NCBI GenBank assembly: GCA_949316235.1
Contig: OX438745.1
Span: forward strand, 4,903,001 to 4,967,000
Direction: 5' to 3'
Length of the DNA stretch: 64,000 nt
From: Oegoconia quadripuncta
Taxonomy: Eukaryota; Arthropoda; Insecta; Lepidoptera; Autostichidae
Part shown: positions 11,345 to 21,995 of the stretch, in pieces
Numbering within the stretch: position 1 is the stretch's first letter
Layout of the letters: every line of letters starts with the position of its first letter
Notes under the pieces: model-generated
What the model was told of the DNA's origin: nothing
Seen by the model: the letters and a program-made list of their open reading frames with translations, nothing else
The model's database searches: none
Translations under genes and position numbers: made by a program

Positions 11345-11695
11345 AAGGCCCGTATTAATAAACCAATCTCAATACAAGTCTTGAGGCTGTATCAACCGAG
11401 ATGCGTCTTAAGCAGTTGACGCTATTTCAAGCTCCGCGCTAATTTATAAACTAATCTTGAGGTCTACTCAGCTGAGATCACTTCTCAAGTATTCGCCTCA
11501 CCGGCGAATGAATGATAGCCTTGAGTTTCGTTTATTAATACGTGAAACTCGGCGCACATCTCAAGTGAGTACTGCTAGAGTATGCACGTGCGTTTCAGAT
11601 CTCAAGTAAGGTTTATTAATCAACACGTTTACTTGAGATCGGTCACAAAACTATTCTCAATCTTGAGAACGGTTTATTAATACGGGCCTAACTCT
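11345..11695. mobile_element. MITE-M with GGCCCGTATTAATAAACC ends
   Basis: About 350 bp. The left terminus GGCCCGTATTAATAAACC is matched in inverted orientation by the right terminus (GGTTTATTAATACGGGCC). Inside, TTGAG and CTCAAG motifs alternate (TCTCAAGTGAG, TCTCAAGTAAG, ACTTGAGATC), giving further partial pairing. No coding capacity. Confidence 0.75.
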
Positions 11696-12330
11696 GGTTT
11701 CATAAGGATTTTTGGTACGCCCTTTCGTGACCTAATAAACATACCCTTTGTATGACATTGACGGAGCTAACTCAAAATCGATGATTTGTCAGATACGCCT
11801 CTTCATGATTCGATCGACAACGACATGTGCGTTTCGGTATATTTCGAAACGAGAACCATGGATGTTGATTCAAGCATTAAACATTTAATGTTTCGTACAC
11901 CCAAACGTTTATGTTTGTGATATTTGGGGTAAAGTCGTGACTTTATATAATATGTTTATATGTATATTTAGAATTATAAAAAATTCCATTACTTACACAA
12001 AATCATTAAACATACCTACACCTTGTAATTATTTTCTAAGAGCAATGATTACTGTAATAAATTAATGACTGTCATATAACTAATCGTCACTTCATAATTA
12101 TTATTTAATTAATTTGTATTTAATAGTTGGTCGCAATAACTTAAATGATTAAATGACAATAATTCAGATTGTAATGAAAAAATTTAACTTGCATCCTGGC
12201 TGATATGGCATCTGCTAAGGAACAAGGTACGCGTTCTCTCTGTCGATTAGACCTCACTTGGCTCAGGACCAGCCCAGTTTTATTCACTTTGTAATAAATA
12301 CGTAATAAAAAAAATTATTACTCGGGATCC
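11696..12330. other. no recognisable gene
   Basis: AT-rich. Nothing recognised apart from short common words. Confidence 0.4.
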
Positions 12331-12740
12331 TTTGGCATTAAGGCTGCGCAGTTGTGGAATGCACTACAGCAAAATATTCGTCACGCAGAATCGCTTGCAG
12401 TGTTTAAACTGCGTCTAAAGGAATATTATTTACCTCTTTAATGAATTGTATATACTGATATATATATTTATGTGTATTTTATAATTATACTCATTTATAT
12501 GGTTTGTCACTTTAGTAAGTGTTTATCTATTCTATGTATCGTCTATGTACCTGCTGATATTTAAAGTTATTAACCTTTTACTTTGCACTATCCAACTACT
12601 TATTAAAATGCTTGTTTAACTGAGGTTGTCTGGAAGAAATCGCTATCAGCGATAAGACCGCCTTTGTACACTTTTATGTTAAATGTTCTTTGTATTTTAT
12701 TTTTGTGTACAATAAAGAATTTAATAATAATAATAAAAAA
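12331..12740 (+). mobile_element. LINE-Z2 3' end with last ~37 codons
   Basis: The frame from 12331 to the stop at 12439 reads AAQLWNALQQNI near its start and ends EYYLPL, the typical last piece of the reverse-transcriptase polyprotein of arthropod non-LTR elements. The 3' UTR then carries GGAAGAAATCGCTATCAGCG, a GATAAGACCGCC segment, and an ACAATAAAGAAT signal followed by (AAT)n. The UTR is shared, inverted, with 25500-25835. The element is heavily 5'-truncated. The clade (CR1/Jockey-like) is inferred. Confidence 0.7.
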
Positions 12741-12749
12741 CAAGACATG

Positions 12750-12985
12750 TGTCACTGATCATGTATTTCGAAAACACCATACCTTGAAATTTTCTCTTTA
12801 CCAGATGAGTTTTTTTAAGCGTAAGGAAAAAAAATAGGGCATATTAGGTAAGTGAAATATAGAAGGTATTGGCATAGGTAGTTTAATTTTTTTTCTCAAC
12901 CATTTTCTTCAAAAATTTAAAGTTATGTAATTTAATGATGTAATTATGTCGCTACAAACGCGACCGTCAAATGACAAAAAGCTAT
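12750..12985 (+). repeat. Family E repeat, longest copy
   Basis: Contains CAGATGAGTTTTTTTAAGCG, AATAGGGCATATTAGGTAAG, TATTGGCATAGGTAG and ACAAACGCGACCGTCAAATG. The last piece recurs at 26181-26206. It is shared with 3776-3870, 26105-26270 and 36835-36925. Non-coding; class unknown. Confidence 0.55.
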
Positions 12986-13335
12986 TTTTGGTTTATGGAT
13001 TTAAAAAAATCCAAATTGAATCTGACAGTAATGTGCAGCTGACTTTATGTAAATACTTCAAATAGAACCACGACATTTTGAGTGATAATTGAACCAAATA
13101 TGACTTTGGTACTTTATTTTTAACATTTTCTAAATATACATAAGCACTAATTATGTATATAGTTAGTGATTAGTAATTTTTGCATGCCAACCGCAACTGG
13201 CGAAACATGATGAAATGTTATAACATCTGATTTGTGTACCATATTTCTACACATAAATATTCATTAATTCATTTCCTGTTTAATCAGAATATAAAAATAA
13301 GCAAACATAGATGGAGCAGGATGGAGCTCTGACAT
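12986..13335. other. no recognisable gene
   Basis: AT-rich. Nothing recognised. Confidence 0.4.
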
Positions 13336-13728
13336 GGGTAAATTTTTGAAACGGCTTTTTTGGCGTCATTTCTGTGGCGCATTTTTTTTTTACATTTCAA
13401 CCAAAACTAAAACTTTATTTTGTATTGTGAGCCTAATAATTTATAAGGCGCATTTAAGAACACAATAGTTTTGGAGAAATATATTTTGTAAAATTTTGCG
13501 CCACCGAAATGATGATTATTGCCACCGAAATGACTTATAAAAATTTAATGTGCAAATTTTCTTAGATTATTTCAATAAAAATACGATATTAGCGATTAAG
13601 ACAGGACCGTCAGTAGTCAGCGTTAAGATCCCAATTTGGGAGTCCGGGTTCGATTCCCAGGCAGAGAGATAAAAATTCTAAGGCATGTGAAAAAGTTCCT
13701 AAAAAAGTGCGTTTGAAAATTTACCCAA
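13336..13728. mobile_element. MITE-N with a SINE scrap inside
   Basis: The left end TGGGTAAATTTTTGAAAC pairs with the complement of the right end, TGGGTAAATTTTCAAACG. Between them are two CCACCGAAATGA motifs (near 13502 and 13523). A piece at 13602-13672 with GGGTTCGATTCCCAGGCAG resembles the head of the tRNA-derived SINE at 57860-58213. Confidence 0.5.
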
Positions 13729-14100
13729 ATAGACTTTTCTAAAATATTCACAAGGAAAGAGCAAGGAAGCTACCACAGAGAGCTTACAGAATTTCGCGTT
13801 TTTATCTCTAGGAGGAATATTAGCATCGTGGCCGATTAGAATGCTTATCTGGCCTTACGAATTATGCGAGCAAAAGATCGCCTGATTCGCGCAGCCTTGC
13901 TATGTTATATTTCATGTTGAAATCGGTAAATCCAGTTTCGAGTAAGACACAGAATGTGGTGTATTGTAATTTAAACTTGTTTGTGATTAAGAATAAGAAA
14001 ACTTATTTGATCCATTTAGCGACACTTGTACAATATATTTAATTGTTACCTATGTACTATATAGCACACCATGGTAATGTGGAACTTAATATAAGTAGGT
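13729..14100. other. no recognisable gene
   Basis: Unassigned AT-rich sequence. Confidence 0.4.
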
Positions 14101-14760
14101 ATATATTGGCTAGTTTTCGGTGTCGCAAAGTGGCATCAAATCAGGTCCCCAACTCAGCATTTGTTGTAGTCGAGAGAAGAAGAACGACTACAACGCTGGT
14201 TTTCAGTGGTGCCTAAGGTGAGATCACGAACGTTCATGGGGCACACACAAATAATGAGTACAAATTAGTTTATTATACATTTGTTTCGCAATGATTCAGC
14301 ATTTCTCCTGATATTCCTATAAGGGATGCTGATAGAGGCCACTGCTGCTGCTGCATTGGAAGGCTGCAATAACTGCAAGTTTTTTTGTAGCTGTGCTCTC
14401 GACTTTTTTTTTTGGGAAGGAGAAATCTGTCATCGGACTCCTTCGGTATTTGTGGATAATGTTATGCCCACCTGAAGGTACAGCCGGACTCTTACCGGCT
14501 ATAAGCCTTCTAGCCTTACCCATCGCAACAGCTGTCTGGGATTGGAGCAAACCACGTCACACTACTAGGTGTCCTACAGCTCGATACCCCAACTAACTAT
14601 GCTAACGTACCCACAGCACATACAGAGTCTGAACCATTTCGTTGCTCTGCTATGGGTCACATCTCCTGTTATAATTTTTAACAAATTTCGTATACTAATT
14701 TAGTGTTTTATATTGTATGTGTAAAGGTTAACTGACTTGTGTCATGGTCGACAAAGAAAA
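14101..14760. other. unclassified, less AT-rich block, possible LINE remnant
   Basis: The base composition is more balanced than the surroundings at 14130-14650. Frames on both strands (14317-14550 minus, 14393-14596 plus) overlap and neither has a family motif I recognise. The block fades into an AT-rich tail near 14750, as degraded retroelements do. Identity unknown. Confidence 0.3.
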
Positions 14761-15208
14761 TTTATTCTATTCTTTGTTCCCATGAAAAGAAACGGGAGAC
14801 TTCATTCTTCCCAGCATGAAGTCTTATCACCCCCAACTTAGCCGTTCTGTCCCCACTACTGGGACACCTTCTTATTACTAAAAACTCAGACTAAAGCACG
14901 TCTAAAAGGTTAGACATTCCTCAACTTTACTTAGCCAATGCGGCCAGCATTTAGAAGCAGCCAGGAAAGAAGCCATTCTTTCCTGTATCTGCTTATTTTA
15001 TTCATTTTTAAATCGCGCAACTATTTGGATATAAGTTTGTAAACAAAAATTATAATTATGCATAAAATTATAGTATGACTATGCTTAATGGATATATAGA
15101 CCTTGATCCTTTTCTTATATGTGTTACAAATACAACGAATATGAATCACTAAATTAGTTAAATAATTATAATAACAACATCATCAGGGATTATAAAATTA
15201 AAACTCAC
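14761..15208. other. no recognisable gene
   Basis: Unassigned. It would be intron if the candidate first exon at 15209-15420 is real. Confidence 0.35.
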
Positions 15209-15420
15209 CAAAATTTTCCTCTATCGATCCAAAGAAACACAAATAATATTCATTTATAAAAAAAACTAAACTACACTTCAACTCACAGCACTTGCAGTTT
15301 AAAAGTAAACACTACGAAATTCAAATTACGCGCGTTCGAAAACTCGGAACTCGCGCATGCGCTCACGCGGCTAGCTAGAGTAACACTGAACTTGTAGCGT
15401 GCGCAGGCGTCACTCAGTTG
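15209..15420 (-). promoter_or_regulatory. candidate promoter and 5' exon, minus strand
   Basis: A CpG-rich island stands out from AT-rich surroundings (CGCGCGTAA, CGCGCATGCGCTCACGCGG on the plus strand at 15327-15372). Downstream on the minus strand, 5' UTR-like sequence leads to AAATTTTG followed by GTGAGTTTT, a near-consensus splice donor at 15207-15208. A short ATG frame before the donor closes quickly, so the exon would be non-coding. No transcription start can be fixed by eye. The gene body would lie to the left, and I could not find its next exon. Confidence 0.35.
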
Positions 15421-16011
15421 ATCTTGCTTACCTTCAATTCGAATTTGGTTCCTACTATTTAACAATTACTCGACAGTAACTCACTTTTATACGTATTTAT
15501 ATTAACAAACAGTTATGTTACTTATAAAAGTTGACAAATTATGATTGTGGGTAAATGTACACCCAACAACATTATTCACAGACTACTTTTAAACAAACAG
15601 TTTGCAGTAAATAATCATCTTGGATTAGTATTCGATTTAAAATAGAAACCAATATGGAAGTTCAATATACATTAAATAAAACTATATGTTCATTTAGCTA
15701 CCCAATACAATAACAGTGACAAAAGGCATTAATTTATAGAACAGGAGATATTCATTCAGTTTTTTTCATTTATTTAGTCAAAAGGGCATTGCATACTCAT
15801 ATCCGCGAAAGAGAACAATACGATTCTATCTTATTACATTTATTATGACATTTATTAACTAAAAGTGATAAGGGTCACAGTTTGAGGGTTCAAACTGCTT
15901 AAATATAGTAATCAAAAACTTCTGGAAAATCACAAAAAAGTCAGCTGTTAAGTATTCTGACAGGAATTAATCCATGACATCGTTGTATATTCTTTTAATA
16001 TTATTAGAAAC
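15421..16011. other. no recognisable gene
   Basis: AT-rich. Nothing recognised. Confidence 0.4.
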
Positions 16012-16082
16012 ACTCGTAGCACAGTCACATTTGCTATTCGTTCTCGATCAGCGAAGTTAAGCAATATCTGCCGCGGTCAGAC
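16012..16082 (+). repeat. 5S-rRNA-like SINE head fragment
   Basis: GATCAGCGAAGTTAAGCAAT followed by ATCTGCCGCGG resembles the internal control region of insect 5S rRNA (known motif ACCGAAATTAAGCAGCGTCG). The fuller copy is at 29965-30263. Ends abruptly near 16082. Confidence 0.55.
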
Positions 16083-16140
16083 CTTTATTTATTTTATTTT
16101 TTGGGATAGTTAACAACAATCCTGTCTCCACACTGTCATT

Positions 16141-16372
16141 CCGACGACCGATTGGTGTAGTGGATAGTGACCCTGTCAGCGAAACCAACGGTTGCGGGTG
16201 CGAATGCCCGCGAGGGGTAAATGTTTGTATGATGAATACGAACATTTATTCCCGAGTCATGGATGTTTTTATAAATATTTATGTATGTTTATCCGTTATC
16301 TAATCCATAGTACAAGCTTTGCTTAGTTTGGGACTAGATGATCGGTGTAAGCGCACCAAATATTTATTTATT
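16141..16372 (+). repeat. SINE-A, full length
   Basis: Head GGTGTAGTGGATAGTGACC with a B box (GGTGCGAATGCCCGC) carrying two changes. The body and tail run to AAATATTTATTTATT and (ATT)n. Confidence 0.85.
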
Positions 16373-16894
16373 ATTATTATTATTCCTATAAGCTACGATC
16401 AACAGAGGTACTCGAAGTGGCGCCTACTGAAGGTTGACGCCCTACGTGACTCTATTGCTACCTTAGACCAAAGACTAGTAAGAAAAGAAGTTTTCCACTT
16501 CCCCCTTGGCTAATTGTACAGCCAATAAAATATTGCCTAGGACAAGAAGGAGATCGAGTAAAGTTCGGCCCCCTGCTTCCGTATCCACCACGGACTGCGT
16601 GGAGATGCAGTACAATTAACAACAGTATACACTTTTAACAATTTCACATTATTAACAGTTTCTGCAGGTATTAAGTACGTAGGCAGGCATATACACAATC
16701 CGGGAGATAAAATAGTATTTCATAAAGCTTACAAAGGAGAATGCAGTCCAAAGTATGGTGCTTCGTATCAAACTCAAAATAATGGCGGCAATAAAGTTAA
16801 TATAAATAAAGTTAATGTAATAAATAAGCTATACTTTTAGGAAATACATAAATATCCTAAATGGATATGGGTATGAAGTTTACATATTTATAAT
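16373..16894. other. no recognisable gene
   Basis: The block from 16395 to 16620 is less AT-rich, with a 64-codon frame ending at 16513 (16319-16513). No motif supports coding. Confidence 0.35.
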
Positions 16895-17013
16895 AAGTAT
16901 TTATTTACAAAAAAAAATATGTATTTATGTAGTGTATTATAACCATCTGGTATCCACAACACAAGCCTATAGTTGCTTACTGTGGAACTAGATGGCGTTG
17001 TGTGTATGTCTAA

Positions 17014-17018
<5 letters not shown>
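16895..17018 (+). repeat. SINE-B 3' half
   Basis: Contains ACCATCTGGTATCCACAACA and GGAACTAGATGGCGTTGTGT. The head is missing. Confidence 0.7.

Positions 17019-17064
<46 letters not shown>
17018..17064. repeat. (TA)n microsatellite
   Basis: Uninterrupted alternating TA for about 44 bases directly after the SINE-B tail. It probably grew from the SINE terminal repeat. Confidence 0.9.
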
Positions 17065-17069
<5 letters not shown>

Positions 17070-17528
17070 CGTATCATGCACAAGTCTGTTATGCAGCTAA
17101 TCATAAAAAAAATCATTTTACAATATGCTGCTCCACAAAACAAGCAATACAAATATTACCTGTGTGTGTAGTCTTTCCAATAATAAGCCCAATTATTATT
17201 TCACTAATTTAAATAATTCAATAAGTGATAGATAACAGATAAAAAAAATTTGTGAGATTAAAGTGAGTTAGATCATTGTAGTAACAAAGTCTCAGTGGGA
17301 CCTGTCATTCATTACGTCGTTTAAAAAATAATTTAAGTTCTCGTAGTATGACGACAGTAACTTATAGTCGCTTGAGTCAATTTTGCGGATTGCCCAAGAA
17401 AATAAGCCTTGAATTCATTTTCTTCGTATTACAAAGTTGGAAATCCTTAGCTGAGTCATCCATGAATTTTACTAAAGCAGCTAATAGTTGTTTACTTGTA
17501 ATTGGCACGTATTATTGTTGTACTTGTG
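17065..17528. other. no recognisable gene
   Basis: AT-rich. A 70-codon frame at 17348-17560 runs into the 5S-like scrap and is not supported. Confidence 0.35.
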
Positions 17529-17575
17529 ACGCAGTCGCAGTCGCTATTCCCTTCGATTAGCGAATTTAACCACAT
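17529..17575 (+). repeat. 5S-like SINE scrap fused to SINE-C
   Basis: GCAGTCGCAGTCGCTATTCC and CGATTAGCGAATTTAACCA match the upstream part of the 5S-like head at 29975-30025. It then runs into the SINE-C head without spacer. Confidence 0.45.
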
Positions 17576-18058
17576 CCGTGGCTCAATCTAAACAAAATAG
17601 GGTTTACGAATCGGAGGTCGCGGGGTCGATCCCCAGCGGGGTACATGTTTAGTACGAGTTTTGGTTAGTGGTAAGGCGTAAGGCGTAAACGTAATATCCA
17701 CCTGGGCAGCCACTTATTTCACCCGGATGAGATAAAAACCATCGGTGCCAGGAAAATTATCCAATTCCTCAAAGAGGCAAACCTGAGCAACGAACTGTAG
17801 GTTAGTGGCGATCACAATAGATCGGCAACGGTCGCAGTGATACAGGTCTCCGATGACCTGCAACAGCCACACACACATACAATACAATACAATAGTGGTA
17901 GGGCATTTTCAATGTCCGCCTGACCCAACTACCAGTATTTTATCCCTAATTGTTGTATTCCGGTTGTCAGAGATAAGATAACCAGTCCTCCAAATATGAT
18001 GCGGTTTCCAGGTCCAGTACCTTCGGCCTTCGGCCTCATCTTCGCTTAACATCATTAT
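17571..18058 (+). repeat. SINE-C interrupted by a LINE
   Basis: Head and B box (GTCGATCCCCAGCGGGGTAC) at 17571-17674, then foreign sequence to 17892. SINE-C resumes at GTGGTAGGGCATTTTCAATG and ends near 18055 at CATCATT. The short repeat TAGTGGTAAGG / TAGTGGTAGGG on either side of the insert looks like a target-site duplication. Confidence 0.75.
17675..17892 (+). mobile_element. LINE 3' end nested in SINE-C
   Basis: Contains a short frame ending ARKIIQFLKEANLSNEL then stop (17753-17800 region), which has the look of the last residues of a non-LTR reverse-transcriptase polyprotein. The element ends in (ATACA)n at 17876-17893. It is 5'-truncated and flanked by a short duplication of SINE-C sequence. 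Confidence 0.5.
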
Positions 18059-18244
18059 TCCACACTTTAGCTAAGCATTCTGTACAATACCGAATGAACA
18101 GCCGGCAAAATTGTTCTGAGTTGTAACAAAAAAAAAGACCTAACAAACCTAATCTGATTTTTCTAACAAGCGAATCTCGCGAAGTGTCCTTCACCGATTC
18201 TGACGAATTCGGTATGATTGTAGCTCTAGTATAAGTGTTTTATT

Positions 18245-18582
18245 CTTTTTTTTATTTTATTTTTTATACACAACGGGTTGGTACTTGACCTCAATCACAC
18301 CTGATGTTAAGTGATGATGAGGTCGAAGCTGGAAGCGTACTGACCCGGAAACCCCAACACATTTGGGGGACTGGCTATCCTATCTCTGACAACCGGAACA
18401 CAACAATGCTATTAACATTGCTACTTGGCGGCAGCTAGTGGTGGTAGCTTGCCAGGCGGACATTTAAAATGCCCTACCACCAACCAAACCGAGTACTTAA
18501 ACATGTACCCCGCTGGGGATCGAACCCGCGACCTCCGAATCGTAAACCCAATATTGTTTACATTGAGCCACGGAGGCGGTTA
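18245..18582 (-). repeat. SINE-C, full length
   Basis: Poly(T) and ACACAACGGGTTGGTACTTG at the left, and the complement of the B box (CTGGGGATCGAACCCGCGAC) and A box (ATTGAGCCACGGAGGCGG) at the right. Confidence 0.85.
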
Positions 18583-18599
18583 ATGTAAATAACCACTCG

Positions 18600-18722
18600 A
18601 CTTTCTTGCTTGTTTTTCTCAGGGGAAAATTGCATTTTGAAGAAGCAGTAGCTTAAAAAATGTAAAATTGACTATTTTAAGTGTACCCTGTGTCATACAA
18701 AAAAGGCATTTTTGACTTTGAC
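18600..18722 (+). repeat. LINE-Y-like tail fragment
   Basis: CTTTCTTGCTTGTTTTTCTC aligns with the LINE-Y 3' UTR (CTTGCTCGTTCTTCTCTGGG at 55431). It ends CATTTTTGACTTTGAC. The second half matches 6691-6775. Confidence 0.5.
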
Positions 18723-18924
18723 GTCGACATTCTTTGTCTTCGACCTCGAAATGGTTTTCCTCACTTCTATATTAAAATTTGCATTTATTTTTTATTTATT
18801 TTTAATTTATCTAACTACCATAATAATTACTGCACCATTACCGAGAGGTGATGTGTCAAAGAACAAAAGGACGAAGTCATTAATGTTGATTTGTGTTCCT
18901 TACATTGTATAGGTATACATACCT

Positions 18925-18985
18925 CCGCCTCCGTGGCTCAATATAAACATAATTGGGTTTACTAATCGGAGGGCGTGTCGCGAAG
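18925..18985 (+). repeat. SINE-C head only
   Basis: CGCCTCCGTGGCTCAATATA followed by TTTACTAATCGGAGG. The copy stops before the B box is complete. Confidence 0.6.
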
Positions 18986-19782
18986 AATCGCGATGTCCCA
19001 AATATGCTAGAGTCTAAGCCTGTAAATAATTCTGGCAACAAAGACAATTCTAAAACGTAGTGTTTATATTCTCTTTGGACAATTCTGTCAAAACTTAAAT
19101 TCGGCGCCAAGGAAATGTCTACCATCAACCATGCCTTGTTACTACATGTCAGCCATTATGTACAAACTTAATTTCAAAGTGTAAAATTATAAAATCAAAG
19201 CTGGTGCCTGAGAGTGGAAGGCGCAAGCACGGTAGCAAGGACTGCAACTCACACGAGAGCTAAGTATTGAACGAACCTAAGTATTCTAAATATCCTAATT
19301 ATCAATAGAACAATGTGAACTTATCTATAAACAAGTTGTTCTAAGTTTTCTATTCCAAGTTTGAGGAATTCATTTTGTATCCCGGGAAAGAAAGTGGACC
19401 GAGTCCTCGTCGTATCGACCTCGACGGGGGGGGGGGGCGGTTTCACTAGCGTAGTGAGCTCACAAATATTGCGCAGAAGGTGTAGAGAGAGCTAGCCCTG
19501 GGCCAAGCAAGCACTTACCCACCTAGGATGTTAGTAGTCGCCACGAGAAAGGGCCCACTGGAGCGCAAAATGCGCGGCGGATACTGCTACATCCTTGGAC
19601 CACTGGTGTAATCTGAGGATGATTGCCTCGGAGTGTACACCTTATCTTAATGATTGGTCATAGATACAATATGAATGACAAGAAAGCATACCTATACTTA
19701 AAGAGAAGTACCTAGTATAAAACAATAAATGGTCTCTTTGATACTTAGCAGGCACAGGTGTTCATGTGCTTTAACTTTACAG
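18986..19782. other. no recognised gene; 12-G run at 19426-19437
   Basis: A less AT-rich block at 19380-19640 includes a 12-base G run that could form a G-quadruplex-like structure or be a replication-slippage site. I recognise no family. It would be intron if the exon at 19783-19887 is real. Confidence 0.35.
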
Positions 19783-19887
19783 ATGTGAGACGTCCAAATC
19801 AACCATTAAAGACAGAGAGGAAAAGCATCACACAACGGGAAAAGAACCACCCCAAAGAGGATCCAGACCTGGAGACACTCGCTGATG
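19783..19887 (+). CDS. candidate internal coding exon, unknown protein
   Basis: The segment is bounded by a good acceptor (TTTAACTTTACAG before 19783) and a consensus donor (GTGAGT from 19888). The 105 bp stay open in one frame and the exon is symmetric: an incoming phase-1 intron completes an Asp or similar codon, and the exon leaves with one base after Asp. The 34 complete codons begin VRRPNQPLKTERKS and end EDPDLETLAD, a charged, proline-containing and probably disordered stretch with no cysteine. I do not recognise a family. It is not one of the window's repeats. No partner exon was found, so strand and reading frame rest on splice signals alone. Confidence 0.4.
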
Positions 19888-19999
19888 GTGAGTGTTTCCT
19901 AAACTATTTCGCAATAACCCTTCACACCCAATGCGAAGCAGATATAAGCAGATACTGAACATTTAAATCATAACATAAATAACAAAAGAAGGGTCATTC

Positions 20000-20250
20000 G
20001 CGACAGGGCGCGGGTTCGATCCCCAGCGGTATACTTGTTTAAGTATCTACTCGGTTTGGTTGATGGTAGAGCATTTTAAATATCCGCCTGACCAGCAATA
20101 ACTATCTTATGTAAATCTGCCCCCAAACAGCAATGTTATGTAAAATTTGTACTAACACCTATGGACTGTATTTGTCTGAAATAAAATATTTTATTTTTAT
20201 TATTAACATTGTTCCAGTTGTCAGAGATAAGATGGTCAGTTCCCTAAATA
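20000..20250 (+). repeat. SINE-C copy with LINE tail inside
   Basis: B box GGGTTCGATCCCCAGCGGTA, body TTTGGTTGATGGTAGAGCAT, then at about 20143-20208 an insert with AAAATTTGTACTAACACCTA and CTGAAATAAAATATT. SINE-C resumes at ACATTGTTCCAGTTGTCAGA. The insert's tail sequence also occurs at 27764-27830. Confidence 0.65.
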
Positions 20251-20254
20251 ACAT

Positions 20255-20378
20255 GGGATGAGGCCGAAGGTAGAAGCGCGCGTAGTCCGTAAACCCTCAC
20301 CTTATTTTGGGGACTGGCTATCTTATCTCAAACAACATTGCTGCGATAGACGCTAAGATGGTTTCCGCTGGCCAGACG
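20255..20378 (-). repeat. inverted SINE-C partial copy
   Basis: GATGAGGCCGAAGGTAGAAG followed by GGGGACTGGCTATCTTATCT is SINE-C read in reverse. It abuts the plus-strand copy at 20000-20250 tail to tail, giving an imperfect inverted pair. Confidence 0.6.
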
Positions 20379-20385
20379 CATATGC

Positions 20386-20495
20386 GTGTGAATAGGCATT
20401 TACTATGATCGCATGCTTCATCTTCGACCACATCGTCACTATCCATCAGGTGAGATTGTGCTCAAACGCGTATCCTTAATCATATAAAAAATTAA
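20386..20495 (+). repeat. LINE-D 3' end fragment
   Basis: GGCATTTACTATGATCGCAT followed by CTTCATCTTCGACCACATCG and CATCAGGTGAGATTGTG matches LINE-D. Ends in an A-rich tract. Confidence 0.65.
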
Positions 20496-20524
20496 AAGGC
20501 AGGACTGTAAATGTTCATCTGTTT

Positions 20525-20560
20525 GAGAGTACCCCGCTGGGAATCGAACCTGTTATCTCC
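20525..20560 (-). repeat. SINE-C B-box scrap
   Basis: TACCCCGCTGGGAATCGAAC is the complement of the SINE-C B-box region. Confidence 0.5.
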
Positions 20561-20830
20561 GTGTTAATACATAAGTTTGACAATGCCTCTTACAGCAGCT
20601 ATTTATTAGGTTATTTGATTATTTTATTGTATTTACTTGACAATGCCTCTCGACAGTAGCTTAGCTTATGAGATAATAGGCAATGCCCCTTTACAGCAAC
20701 TTAACTTCGTTTATTTTTAAATAGGTAATTTATATAATTGTCATCAATTGTACTATTTATGTATGTTGACGTGTCCAAGTGCTCTAATTGAAATTTATGG
20801 AAATAAAGAATTATGAGTATGAGTATGTAG
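20555..20830 (+). repeat. LINE-like tail with internal triplication
   Basis: The phrase GACAATGCCTCT (or GGCAATGCCCCT) followed by a CAGCA/CAGTA motif recurs three times (near 20579, 20639, 20681). The block ends AAATAAAGAATTATGAGTAT and (ATGAGT)n, like a LINE 3' end carrying short terminal repeats. Confidence 0.45.
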
Positions 20831-21284
20831 GACCGGTAATTTAACGTGCCTCCGAAGCACGGTCACTCATAAAAATGTTACTAGAAGTCACCCATCAAAA
20901 GACTGATCCCGTCAGACCTTGCTAGAACTTCATGAATCGGAAGCGAACAGCGAATGCGCCTGCACCAAAAGTGGCGTGAGATATTATCATGTAGGTTGGG
21001 GATCAATCCCACAATAAACATGTTTCATTGCTCATTAACAGCACCCTGTATTCGAAGCATCACGTGGACGCCAAAACTAACTTATTGGAAAATGTGTCAC
21101 GTAAAATATGAAACAGGTTCGAGACGGGCGTATACCTACATTACCTAAGAAATGCGAATAAGGGTGGGTATAGACTTGTAGACTGGACGAGACTGGACGT
21201 ATAGACTGGATTGATGAGTCGAGTCGAAGATAGATTCGAGGTGAAGCTAATTTCAATTGACATTTTAAATTTAATTTGTCAATA
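20831..21284. other. no recognisable gene
   Basis: Unassigned. GACTGGACGAGACTGGACGTATAGACTGGA at 21181-21210 is a short degenerate tandem. Confidence 0.35.
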
Positions 21285-21465
21285 ATGCGAACAGCCAAGA
21301 CATGGAACTTCCTTCCGGCATCAGTCTTTCCTGAATCCTACAACCTTGGGATTTTCAGTAGGCAACTACTGAGATCGCGTGCTTCATCTTCGGCCACATC
21401 GTCACTTTTCATCAGGTAAAATTGTGGTCAAACGCGTATCCAGATAATCATAAAAAATGTAAATG
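21285..21465 (+). mobile_element. LINE-D 3' end with last codons
   Basis: One frame reads TAKTWNFLPASVFPESYNLG, the last part of a non-LTR reverse-transcriptase polyprotein, followed by the LINE-D 3' segment (CATCAGGTAAAATTGTGGTC). It is 5'-truncated like all copies here. Confidence 0.7.
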
Positions 21466-21914
21466 AAATATTGGAATGCATTGCGTATGTTTCGCTGTAA
21501 CGTTCCCTCTCGCTCCCTTTATCATAATGGTGTAATCTCAGCGTCTCTCTTTCTGCTTAAAATTAATACCTTAATCGCGCCGATGACCGTTTTTCAATAT
21601 TGAAAGACAGTAGAAAATATCGTCAATCAATATTGTACACTTGAGAGCATAATAAAGTAGATAACAAACATTTATTTATTTCTCCTGCGGGCCACACAAC
21701 ATAAAAAAATTTCTCACAGTCGTCTCAAAGATTCACATAATAATATAAGAAACTAAGTTTTTATTTCAATTTGTGCTCGATCTGGAACTTGGTGACACTC
21801 TAATTCAATATCGATCGAAGCTTGACATATCTATTTGTTACCGTAAAAATTACAAGTCAGCACGAGATCCAATGTATTTTCAAGTCAACGTTAAAATCGT
21901 TAAAAAAAATAGAT
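21466..21914. other. no recognisable gene
   Basis: AT-rich. Nothing recognised. Confidence 0.4.
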
Positions 21915-21995
21915 CAATACCATTGTTACATCAGCTAAACCAAATCTAGCAAACGTTCTGTTCGAGCGGTAACTCTGCTGTAAAATAGCGCGATT
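21915..21995 (+). repeat. Family J repeat fragment
   Basis: CATCAGCTAAACCAAATCTA, ACGTTCTGTTCGAGCGGTAA and AATAGCGCGATTG match 7785-7870. Confidence 0.55.

Noticed and set aside
14317..14596. overlapping frames on both strands in a less AT-rich block
   Set aside because: No domain or splice evidence. The composition and AT tail look like a degraded retroelement.
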